Part shown: one piece after another, positions 1 to 5,287 of the stretch
How positions within the stretch are numbered: the first letter of the stretch is position 1
Layout: each line of letters begins with the position of its first letter
Assembly: GCA_903887655.1 (NCBI GenBank)
Contig: CAISQQ010000260.1
Span: forward strand, 1-8,321
Source: an uncultured Burkholderiales bacterium
GTDB lineage: Bacteria; Pseudomonadota; Gammaproteobacteria; Burkholderiales; Burkholderiaceae_C
Length of the DNA: 8,321 nucleotides
Direction: 5' to 3'
Position numbers and translations under genes: made by a program
The notes under the pieces: model-generated
Told to the model about the DNA's origin: nothing
Databases searched by the model: none
What the model saw: only the letters and a program-made list of their open reading frames with translations

Positions 1-219
1 CTTTCTCCACAACAAAATCCGCCCATCGCTTGGTTCGAGCAGGCCGGCCACCATTTTCAGCAGGGTGCTTTTGCCGCAACCCGAGGGGCCGAGCAAGGTG
101 ACAAACTCGCCTTCTTGGATGCTCAAGTTCACTGGCAGCAAGGCCTGGTAGCCATTGGCGTAGGTCTTGTTGGCCGAGAGCACCTCAACGGCTGGGGTGC
201 TGAAACTCAAAGAAGACAT
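1..219 (-). CDS. ABC transporter ATP-binding protein (N-terminal 73 residues, cut by the window edge)
   Basis: The visible part is the first 73 residues of an ABC ATPase that would energise import together with the binding protein encoded just upstream. A Walker A motif, GPSGCGKST, lies at residues 44-52. An aromatic residue (Y20) sits where the A-loop is expected, and the order of N-terminal strand, LLPVNLSIQEGEF and Walker A is typical of the nitrate/sulfonate/taurine (SsuB/TauB-like) group. The Q-loop, signature motif, Walker B and H-loop lie off the left edge, so intactness cannot be judged. The ATG at 217-219 is the natural start; a GAGG lies about 12 nt upstream, slightly far. The gene is 276 bp downstream of the binding-protein gene, a long gap for a transporter operon, and a sigma-70-like promoter lies in that gap. 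The fold is certain; the substrate is inferred only from the neighbours. Confidence 0.95.
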   Translation of the reverse strand, partial: MSSLSFSTPAVEVLSANKTYANGYQALLPVNLSIQEGEFVTLLGPSGCGKSTLLKMVAGLLEPSDGRILLWRK

Positions 220-330
220 TGTCAGGTGGTACCTCAAAAGGACAGGTGGGCTCGATCGCTCGCCACGGGTTTGCGTGAACGCTGATCTTCAAGTCTGCGC
301 CGGCCCATGGGGCGCCCCGCCAGAGTCTTC

Positions 331-360
331 ATTTTAAAGGAAAGTGACGCCTCTCATCAA
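331..360 (-). promoter_or_regulatory. Candidate sigma-70 promoter for the ABC ATPase gene
   Basis: On the minus strand, TTGATG (355-360, 4/6 to TTGACA) is followed after 18 bp by TAAAAT (331-336, 5/6 to TATAAT). A start near 324 would leave a leader of about 105 nt before the ATPase ATG. That leader contains the perfect 10-bp palindrome GGGGCGCCCC at 309-318. This would give the ATPase, and presumably a permease beyond the edge, a separate promoter from the binding protein. It is a consensus match by eye only. Confidence 0.35.
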
Positions 361-441
361 AGCATCACGGGGCCTGGATCGGTCGCTGTGGTTGTGGATA
401 GGCTCTCCAGTGCCAATCTTGCCATTCGAACTCACCACACC

Positions 442-464
442 CCCCAAGACGGCGGGTCTTGGGG
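442..464 (-). other. Perfect 9-bp stem-loop just downstream of the binding-protein gene
   Basis: CCCCAAGAC at 442-450 and GTCTTGGGG at 456-464 pair perfectly around a 5-nt loop, 31 bp past the stop codon of the substrate-binding protein. On the minus strand the hairpin is not followed by a T-run, so it is a poor intrinsic terminator. A stem-loop between a binding-protein gene and the rest of its transporter operon often protects the upstream message and raises the amount of binding protein; that role is inferred here. A partial or Rho-assisted terminator is the alternative. The remainder of 220-495 shows only the promoter-like sequence and palindrome described for the ATPase gene. Confidence 0.5.
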
Positions 465-495
465 AGTCGGTAACAGGCGCTCGGGCGCTTGGCGA

Positions 496-1500
496 TCAAG
501 GCAAGATTTTGAGGTCCTTGACAAACTCCGTGGTGTACGTCTCGGAGAGTTTGACCTTGGCCGGATCAATGAGCTTGGTGCTCACGAGCATGTCGTAACT
601 GGCCTTGGCGCGCGCGTCGGTGATGATGCCGATGCCCAACTTCATCGCGTCGCCGCTGGTGATCATGGCCATCTCTTTGAGCTTGGCCACGCTGTAGGCA
701 AGCTGGTCATCGGTCATCTCGGTGTTGTCCTTTTTGATCAAGGCATTGGCAGGCGCTGGGTCATTGAGATAGCTCTTCCAGCCCTCCATCGACGCTTTGA
801 CAAAGGCGGCCAATGCCTTTTTGCGCTCCTTGACGGTCTTGTCCATGCACGTGATGGTGGTGGCATAGGCGGGATAGCCCTTGTCACTGAACATCAAGAC
901 GTTGGCCTTCACCCCCGCCTTTTGAATGGCATAGGGCTCCGAGGTCAAGTACCCTTGTTGAGCGAGGTTTTTGTCGGCCACAAAGGGCTGAACACTGAAG
1001 TTGTAGGGCCGTGTTTGGTCATCGGTGAAACCATATTTGGCTTTGAGCCAAGGCCAATAGCCCTGGTGGGCTGAGGGCACGATCAAAATGGTCTTGCCTT
1101 TGAGGCCTTCCAGGGACGTCACATCCTCGTGAGCGATCAAGACTTGGGGGTCTTTTTGCATGGCCGCTGCCACGTTGACCACCGGCACACCGCCAGCGCG
1201 AATTTGGATCATTTGCAAGTCACTCGAACCCATGATGCAGTCGGCCTGGCCCGCAGCCATCAATTGCACGACGTTGACCTGGGGGCCGCCCATTTTGATG
1301 CTCACATCCAGGCCGGCTTTTTTGTACAGTCCCGTTGCCAGCGCTTGGTAAAAGCCGCCGTGCTCGGCTTCGGCAAACCAGTTGGTCATGTAAACAAACT
1401 TTTCGTCGGCATGCACCGCTGTGCTCACCAAGGCGCTGCTCAGGCCAAGGCTTGCGAACAAGGCGGCACCCAAGCGCAAGGTCTTCAAGGGTTTGATCAT
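496..1500 (-). CDS. ABC transporter substrate-binding protein, NMT1/THI5-like, periplasmic
   Basis: The 334-residue protein is a periplasmic solute-binding protein of the NMT1/THI5-like group, whose characterised members bind thiamine-pyrimidine precursors, sulfonates, nitrate and similar small solutes. A Sec signal peptide covers residues 1-31: positive MIKPLKTLR, hydrophobic core, cleavage after AVHA before DEKF. The family start follows: MTNWFAEAEHGGFYQALATG (38-57), AGLDVSIKMGGP (62-73) and the MAAGQAD stretch (81-87). I chose the ATG at 1498-1500 because GGAG lies 7 nt upstream and the signal peptide begins there; an in-frame ATG at 1593 would add 31 residues through the leader hairpin. 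The W41/F42 and GGFY aromatics resemble pyrimidine-type binders, which hints at an aromatic or N-heterocyclic ligand. The pyrimidine-associated CCCFC motif is absent. The gene is preceded by a sigma-54-like promoter and a terminator-like hairpin. The family is firm; the ligand is unknown. Confidence 0.93.
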   Translation of the reverse strand: MIKPLKTLRLGAALFASLGLSSALVSTAVHADEKFVYMTNWFAEAEHGGFYQALATGLYKKAGLDVSIKMGGPQVNVVQLMAAGQADCIMGSSDLQMIQIRAGGVPVVNVAAAMQKDPQVLIAHEDVTSLEGLKGKTILIVPSAHQGYWPWLKAKYGFTDDQTRPYNFSVQPFVADKNLAQQGYLTSEPYAIQKAGVKANVLMFSDKGYPAYATTITCMDKTVKERKKALAAFVKASMEGWKSYLNDPAPANALIKKDNTEMTDDQLAYSVAKLKEMAMITSGDAMKLGIGIITDARAKASYDMLVSTKLIDPAKVKLSETYTTEFVKDLKILP

Positions 1501-1501
1501 T

Positions 1502-1550
1502 CCAATGCTCCAAAAAATAAAAAAAATGACATTGGTGCGAAGCACCAATG
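1502..1550 (-). terminator. Hairpin plus T-run in the leader of the binding-protein gene (terminator or leader switch)
   Basis: On the minus strand CATTGGTGC (1550-1542) and GCACCAATG (1538-1530) form a perfect 9-bp stem with a 3-nt TTC loop. It is followed by TCAT8AT6, which ends directly at the GGAG Shine-Dalgarno (1511-1508). It has the form of an intrinsic terminator and could end transcripts arriving from the creatininase gene, 82 bp upstream. It also lies inside the binding-protein leader: the sigma-54-like promoter predicts a transcript start at about 1550, the first base of the stem. CATTGG recurs at 1507-1502, between the Shine-Dalgarno and the ATG, and can pair with the CCAATG arm of the hairpin. 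Hairpin and T-run are directly seen; the regulatory role is inference. Confidence 0.7.
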
Positions 1551-1560
1551 AGAGAGAGTT

Positions 1561-1576
1561 AGCACAAAGCGCACCA
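1561..1576 (-). promoter_or_regulatory. Candidate sigma-54 (-24/-12) promoter for the substrate-binding protein gene
   Basis: The minus strand reads TGGTGCGCTTTGTGCT. Against the consensus TGGCACG-N4-TTGCW it matches 9 of 12 defined positions. The essential GG and GC dinucleotides are present with exactly 10 bp between them. The expected start is about 12 nt past the GC, near 1550. NtrC-like sequences lie 50-115 bp upstream. It is called from consensus geometry by eye, so some chance of coincidence remains. Confidence 0.45.
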
Positions 1577-1603
1577 TGCCTAGAGATCCACAAACGGCGA
1601 TGA

Positions 1604-1620
1604 CGCCTTATTTTGGTGCA
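1604..1620. promoter_or_regulatory. NtrC-like enhancer site, proximal to the binding-protein promoter
   Basis: The 17-mer CGCCTTATTTTGGTGCA matches TGCACCATTTTGGTGCA at 13 of 17 positions, with one complete half-site (TTTTGGTGCA). It lies about 60 bp upstream of the predicted sigma-54 transcript start, in the gap after the creatininase stop codon. A second TTTTGGTGC half-site lies 53 bp farther on, about five helical turns away. The assignment to NtrC uses the known enteric and betaproteobacterial consensus from memory. Confidence 0.35.
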
Positions 1621-1632
1621 AATTATCGCGAA

Positions 1633-2493
1633 TTACTCGCCCATAGTCTGTTGAATGAACCCATTTTGGTGCGATTTCCCCCAGGTGGCTTGCTCACGCG
1701 AGGCCCACTGCATGGCATGCAGTTCGGTGATGCCTTGTGCCCAGCTCTTGGCCAGGGACTCCAAGATGGCGTGACCTTGCTCTGGGGTGGCGCCCAAGGG
1801 GTCACCGATGATGCCGCTCTCGCCAAAGTCACGCGCACTCCAAGCGCAGGCTGGGCGACCATCGGGTGAGAGGATGCTCGAGGGAAAGACCGGGGGGTAA
1901 TTGGCGACAGCGCGCTCCATGTGCACGGTCTCAGGCGCGAGCGCCATGATGAGGGCGGTTTCAGCGTGACCGGCATGCATGGCGAGTTTTTTCTCCTGCT
2001 CGGACAAGTATTGGCCCGCGACATTGGGCACTCGCCAGGTAAAACCGGGCACCACGATGAAGTCACCGTGTCTGAGCCGGAGCTCGCGCGCGCTCATCTC
2101 CATCACTTGCGGTTGACCACCGTGTCCATTGACGATCAAGAGCTTGCGAAATCCAGCACGGTAGACCGACTCCCCCACTTCATTGATGGTGGCGAGCAAG
2201 GTCTCTCCACTCAAGGTGATGGTCCCCGGAAAATGCAAATGCTCCTCGGACTTGCCATAGGTGATGGGTGCGAGTGCGTAAGCGTGCACATGCTCAGGCA
2301 GTCTGGCCAAGGCATGGCCCACGACCCCTGCGCAAATGAGGGTATCGACCGCGCACGGCAAATGCGGCCCATGTTGTTCAGTCGCCCCCGTGGGCAACAC
2401 AATCACGGTGTTTTCACGGTCGGGTAACTGGGCGATCTCAGTCCAACTGAGGTAAGGCAAAAAACGCTGGGGTGGATTAAAGCCGTGGATCAT
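1633..2493 (-). CDS. Creatininase-family amidohydrolase
   Basis: The 286-residue cytoplasmic metalloenzyme belongs to the creatininase superfamily, whose members hydrolyse cyclic or linear amide and formamide C-N bonds using two divalent metals. The family landmarks are in order: PTGATEQHGPHLP (34-46) with likely ligands E39 and H41, then D50; GKSEEHLHFPGTITLS (80-95); NGHGGQ (122-127) with H124; and MHAGHAETA (172-180) with E178. In true creatininase the metal-binding Glu comes from an NGHYEN motif. Here that position is Gly, and the HAG-x-x-ET glutamate probably serves instead, as in formamide hydrolase-like relatives. Creatinine itself is therefore not a safe substrate call. The start codon overlaps the stop of the RidA-like gene (ATGA, 2490-2493), so the two are translationally coupled and probably act on consecutive intermediates. 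Length is normal and all landmarks are intact. Confidence 0.93.
   Translation of the reverse strand: MIHGFNPPQRFLPYLSWTEIAQLPDRENTVIVLPTGATEQHGPHLPCAVDTLICAGVVGHALARLPEHVHAYALAPITYGKSEEHLHFPGTITLSGETLLATINEVGESVYRAGFRKLLIVNGHGGQPQVMEMSARELRLRHGDFIVVPGFTWRVPNVAGQYLSEQEKKLAMHAGHAETALIMALAPETVHMERAVANYPPVFPSSILSPDGRPACAWSARDFGESGIIGDPLGATPEQGHAILESLAKSWAQGITELHAMQWASREQATWGKSHQNGFIQQTMGE
1657..1673. promoter_or_regulatory. Possible distal NtrC-like half-site inside the 3' end of the creatininase gene
   Basis: CCATTTTGGTGCG carries a good right half-site. It agrees with TGCACCATTTTGGTGCA at 12 of 17 positions and sits 53 bp from the proximal site, in the same orientation. It lies within coding sequence (codons near the creatininase C-terminus), so the match may be incidental. 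Its value is the helical phasing with the proximal site. Confidence 0.22.
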
Positions 2494-3020
2494 GAGCGCA
2501 CTTTCTTGGATTTGGGGACAAGCTTCACACGCTTGGGGTCGAGGTAGACCGTGGCCTCGACTTCAATCAAAATCTCACTGGTGGGCAGCATGCCCGAGAC
2601 TTCCACCACCGTGGAGGTGGGCAAAGCGCCCGTGAAAAATAAATTGCGCACATGGCTGTAGAGCGGGAAGTGGTCGAGGTTTTTAAAATACTGCACGAGT
2701 TTGACCACATCGCTCATTTGTGCGCCGGCATGTTTCACCGTTTGCTCAATTTGGTCCAAGACAAACCAACTTTGGGCCAGGATGGGACCGATTTTCATGT
2801 CGCTGGAAAACTCACCGGTTTGTCCGATGCGCTGAGCGGCGTGGACGGGGATGTCGGCAAAGCCTTTGACGATCAATTGCGCCTTGGGGTCCACGGCAAT
2901 GATGCCGGAGAGAAAAATAAAGTCCCCAGCTTGGCGGTAGGCACTGTAGCGCGCCAAGGGCGCAGCCTGTGGCGCAGACGGGTCTGTCAAAGAAGAGGAG
3001 GGTGCAATGGTTCGTGCCAT
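2490..3020 (-). CDS. RidA/YjgF/UK114-family protein, variant lacking the catalytic arginine
   Basis: The 176-residue protein belongs to the Rid superfamily, which forms trimers with active sites between subunits. Classical members hydrolyse reactive enamines/imines. The core is recognisable as FIFLSGIIAVDP (34-45), the helix around QSWFVLDQIEQTVKHAGA (83-100), VVKLVQYFKNL (105-115), and the C-terminal LPTSTVVEV (133-141) plus LIEVEATVYL (151-160). In imine deaminases this segment carries the substrate-binding Arg (P-x-R-S); here it reads PTST, so the Arg is missing, as in the divergent Rid groups whose members often sit in catabolic operons. The protein is longer than the usual roughly 130 residues, with about 25 extra N-terminal residues and a basic tail (KRVKLVPKSKKVRS). 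It overlaps the creatininase start by 4 nt. A pathway-specific hydrolase or binding role is inferred, not generic RidA housekeeping. Confidence 0.9.
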   Translation of the reverse strand: MARTIAPSSSLTDPSAPQAAPLARYSAYRQAGDFIFLSGIIAVDPKAQLIVKGFADIPVHAAQRIGQTGEFSSDMKIGPILAQSWFVLDQIEQTVKHAGAQMSDVVKLVQYFKNLDHFPLYSHVRNLFFTGALPTSTVVEVSGMLPTSEILIEVEATVYLDPKRVKLVPKSKKVRS

Positions 3021-3044
3021 GGAGTGAGCTCAAGTGGAGGAGTC

Positions 3045-3076
3045 AACGCGCATGCGTTAACGGGTCTCTTATCATA
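3045..3076 (-). promoter_or_regulatory. Weak promoter candidate and palindrome upstream of the RidA-like gene
   Basis: In the 89-bp gap between the amidohydrolase and RidA-like genes the minus strand carries TATGAT (3071-3076), a 5/6 match to a -10 element, but no convincing -35. Just downstream lies a perfect 5-bp hairpin, AACGC-GCAT-GCGTT (3045-3058), and overlapping the -10 is CTCTT/AAGAG (3066-3070/3078-3082). An internal promoter or operator is possible; simple read-through from the amidohydrolase gene is equally likely. Confidence 0.22.
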
Positions 3077-3109
3077 CAAGAGCTGCCAAACACCGCCATG
3101 GTTAAGCCC

Positions 3110-4456
3110 TCATGTCAGCGTTGTTTTATCAAGCAGCAAGCCGCCACGCACCCTCAGGCGATCGTGGCTGCGCGCGGGAAAGCCTTGGAGGGTGGCTTTG
3201 TCAAAGATCACCAAGTTGGCTGGCGAGCCCGCACTCAAGGGCTTGGGCGCGCTGGGTGAGTGTTTGGAGGCCAGCCAGTCGCTGCGACAAATGGCTTGTG
3301 ACCACAGGTCAAATGCGTCGGGCAATTGCGCCAAAGGCACCCCATAGTTCAAAGCGTCCATGGGGTCATAGCTGCCCACCGAGCAAAACGGATCTTGCAC
3401 ATTGTCACTGGCCACCATCACGGGGATGCCCATGGCCTGGGCTTCCTTGACCAAGGTGAGGCCTCGCTGGCGAGGTGTGCGCCCGGTCACCGCGTCTTGC
3501 AAGATCATGTTGGTGACTGGCAGGCTCACCAGGGTGATGCCCGCGTCTTTGACCCACTGCAAAATGCCCTGGGCCTCGCTGTCGGTTTTTTGCGCCAAGG
3601 CGCAGGTGTGGGCACACACGATGCGGCCTTGAAACCCCAGGTCGAGCGCTGCTTTGGCGATATGCTCCAAACCACAGGCCAGGGGATTCAATTCCTCGTC
3701 CACGTGCAAATCCAAGTCGAGCTTGAGCGCATGGGCCACGCGCATGAGATGGCCCAAGGCCTCGGGGTTCCAGTTGATTGTGTGGATAAATCCGCCCAAG
3801 CTCGCACCGGGATGCACCTCGTTGGCCTCGATCACGGCTCGTCCCAATGCGTGCGCGTCAGTCGGGTTGGCAAAGAGCGTCAAGGGGATCAGGTTCACCC
3901 GGTCGAGTTGCAAGCGCGTGGACCAAGTTGCGGCCAAGCGGTTCAACACCCCCCAAGCCAAAGGTGTGGTTTGCACCTCCCACCAGTCGCAGTGGGTCCG
4001 GATGTGGCTCACGCCGCTCTCGAGCGCCCAGTGCAGTGCCGTGCTGGCTCGCTCTTCGATGTCTTCGACGCTCCACTTGGCGCGGTCTTTCATCATGGAC
4101 TCGATCGCGTTCAAGAGCCCAGGCTTGACCTCCCCGAGTCGCGAGAGCGTCAAGGTTTTATCCAAATGGGTGTGCGCATCGACCAAGCCGGGCAGAACCA
4201 AGCGGCCTTGCACGTCCAAGACCCCTGCGTGGGCTGCCAACGCTTGCGTGGCCGCCAGGCTGGGCTGAACGCTTGGGCTGATGCGCTTGATGCATCCGTG
4301 CTCGATGTGAAGGTCCACCGTCGTGTTGTCGCTGCGCACCTGACCGCTGGTGCCTGGGGTCCTGAGCACCTCGTCACTCAAAACCCAGCGCGGCAGTCGG
4401 GCGTTTTGAACCAAGTGCAGGGCAGGGGTTGGGGAGTCAGCGTGGGGATCAGACAT
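3110..4456 (-). CDS. Cytosine-deaminase-like amidohydrolase (CodA-type, substrate unknown)
   Basis: The 448-residue metal-dependent hydrolase has an amidohydrolase TIM barrel and is most like bacterial cytosine deaminase/N-isopropylammelide hydrolase. Landmarks: VDAHTHLDK (92-100) with H95 and H97; HIRTHCD (151-157); DLHVDE (249-254) with H251 and E254; CAHTCAL (281-287) with H283; and VASDNVQDPF (348-357) with D351, the catalytic/metal aspartate. All expected ligands are present, so it should be active. The strand where CodA carries its cytosine-contacting Gln (a FPQ motif, recalled from memory) reads LIPLTLFANP (189-198), and FIHTINWNP (223-231) follows. The pocket is therefore remodelled and cytosine is unlikely to be the substrate; another amino- or alkylamino-substituted heterocycle is more plausible. 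The ATG at 4454-4456 is the only start before an upstream in-frame stop, but no Shine-Dalgarno precedes it. The 123-bp gap upstream shows no clear terminator or sigma-54 site. Confidence 0.92.
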   Translation of the reverse strand: MSDPHADSPTPALHLVQNARLPRWVLSDEVLRTPGTSGQVRSDNTTVDLHIEHGCIKRISPSVQPSLAATQALAAHAGVLDVQGRLVLPGLVDAHTHLDKTLTLSRLGEVKPGLLNAIESMMKDRAKWSVEDIEERASTALHWALESGVSHIRTHCDWWEVQTTPLAWGVLNRLAATWSTRLQLDRVNLIPLTLFANPTDAHALGRAVIEANEVHPGASLGGFIHTINWNPEALGHLMRVAHALKLDLDLHVDEELNPLACGLEHIAKAALDLGFQGRIVCAHTCALAQKTDSEAQGILQWVKDAGITLVSLPVTNMILQDAVTGRTPRQRGLTLVKEAQAMGIPVMVASDNVQDPFCSVGSYDPMDALNYGVPLAQLPDAFDLWSQAICRSDWLASKHSPSAPKPLSAGSPANLVIFDKATLQGFPARSHDRLRVRGGLLLDKTTLT

Positions 4457-4579
4457 GGATGGTTTGGAGTGTAAAGGAGGGTCAAACCCATGGGCTCGGG
4501 TTCAAATGGAGCCCCGTTGGATTGGGGTATTTTAGGGCCGTCAAACACCAAGGCATCAGAGCATCAGGCTGCCTTGAGC

Positions 4580-5170
4580 TCATCGACCCCAACGGCTCAT
4601 GGCCAGGCGCACCCGCGCTTTGAAGCGCTCGAGTTGAGTGGGGGTGGCGATGTTCATGTGGTACTGGGCGTGGTAGCTGATGTGCGCTGTCCCACCCGTC
4701 AAGACGCGCAGATAGCGGGTGATCACCCGTCTGGGCGGATCCCCCATGTACCAGGCCATCCAGCGCGGGCGCCCATAGGTGACGACGGCAGAGATGTATT
4801 TCAAATGGGTGAGCGCGGGCTTGACATTCGCAGGGTCACTGATGTCAAACGCCACACCGGGCATCAAAACCCGATCAAAAAAACCTTTGAGCATGGCGGG
4901 CAGCCCAAAGCACCAGGTGGGGAAACAAAACACCAACGCCTCGGCCCAGAGCAGTCGGTCGATGTAAGACTGCACCGGCAAGCGGTTGGCGGGGACTTCG
5001 TGGTAATCCAACCGCTCTTGTCTGGAGAGCACTGGGTTGAAATTCTCGCCATACAAGTCCAAGTCATCGATCTCGTGACCGGCCAGGCTCAAGCCCGCCA
5101 AGACCTCTTGGTGCAAGGCCGCTTGGTAACTGCTCTCAACGGGGTGGCAAAAAATAACGAGGACGCGCAT
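4580..5170 (-). CDS. NAD(P)H-dependent oxidoreductase, flavodoxin-like fold (Flavodoxin_2 family)
   Basis: The 196-residue cytoplasmic flavoprotein belongs to the NQO/MdaB/KefF-type quinone reductase family, which transfers electrons from NAD(P)H via FMN or FAD. MRVLVIFCHPVESSYQAALH (1-20) is the first strand and flavin-phosphate loop. FPTWCFGLPAMLKGFFDRV (83-101) is the family signature, normally P-x-W-x-x-x-P-A-x-L-K-x-x-x-D-R-V, followed by PGVAFDI (104-110). I chose the ATG at 5168-5170 because the flavin-binding strand begins there; an in-frame TTG at 5209 would add 13 low-complexity residues. No strong Shine-Dalgarno is visible for either. It could reduce a pathway intermediate or a quinone, or supply electrons. 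It lacks the ferredoxin-type domain of usual Rieske reductases, so a direct role as reductase for the oxygenase is speculative. Confidence 0.9.
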   Translation of the reverse strand: MRVLVIFCHPVESSYQAALHQEVLAGLSLAGHEIDDLDLYGENFNPVLSRQERLDYHEVPANRLPVQSYIDRLLWAEALVFCFPTWCFGLPAMLKGFFDRVLMPGVAFDISDPANVKPALTHLKYISAVVTYGRPRWMAWYMGDPPRRVITRYLRVLTGGTAHISYHAQYHMNIATPTQLERFKARVRLAMSRWGR

Positions 5171-5207
5171 GGTGGTGGTGCTGGTGTGGGGCTCAGGCCT
5201 GGGTGAC

Positions 5208-5234
5208 AAAAAAACAAGGCCGTGTCTGGGACAC
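5208..5234 (-). terminator. Weak intrinsic terminator candidate between the deaminase and oxidoreductase genes
   Basis: On the minus strand GTGTC-CCA-GACAC (5234-5222) forms a 5-bp stem with a 3-nt loop, followed by GGCCTTG and then seven T (5214-5208). It lies 54 bp after the deaminase stop and 38 bp before the oxidoreductase ATG. The stem is short and the T-run is offset by seven bases, so termination would be partial at best. Confidence 0.35.
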
Positions 5235-5287
5235 AGCGAAGTTGGCTGGGGTGGGTCAAGCTCGGTGGGTGCTGGGGACGCTTGGCG

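Noticed and set aside
307..1074. Plus-strand open frame of 255 codons
   Set aside because: It overlaps the binding-protein gene in antisense, with low-complexity Gly/Val/His composition and no motif.
1501..1593. Extended start for the binding protein at 1593
   Set aside because: It would place 31 residues encoded by the hairpin and T-run ahead of a normal Sec signal peptide; the ATG at 1500 has a good Shine-Dalgarno.
1633..2493. Naming the gene as creatininase (creatinine amidohydrolase)
   Set aside because: The NGHYEN ligand motif is not conserved, and no creatinase or sarcosine oxidase gene is present, so only the family name is supported.
3071..3095. TTGGCAGCTCTTGTA upstream of the RidA-like gene as a sigma-54 promoter
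   Set aside because: The spacing between GG and a downstream GC is wrong; no GG-N10-GC arrangement is present.
3326..4474. Long plus-strand open frame of 382 codons
   Set aside because: It is the antisense shadow of the CodA-like amidohydrolase, which carries all its metal-binding motifs. Long antisense frames are common in GC-rich coding DNA.
4490..5206. Plus-strand open frame preceded by a strong AAAGGAGGG Shine-Dalgarno-like sequence at good spacing
   Set aside because: It lies almost wholly antisense to the oxidoreductase gene, whose minus-strand product has clear family motifs. The plus-strand product has no recognisable domain, so the purine run is taken as coincidence.
5171..5209. 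TTG start adding 13 residues to the oxidoreductase
   Set aside because: The added residues are Pro/Thr-rich, and the family begins directly at the flavin-binding strand encoded from the ATG at 5170.
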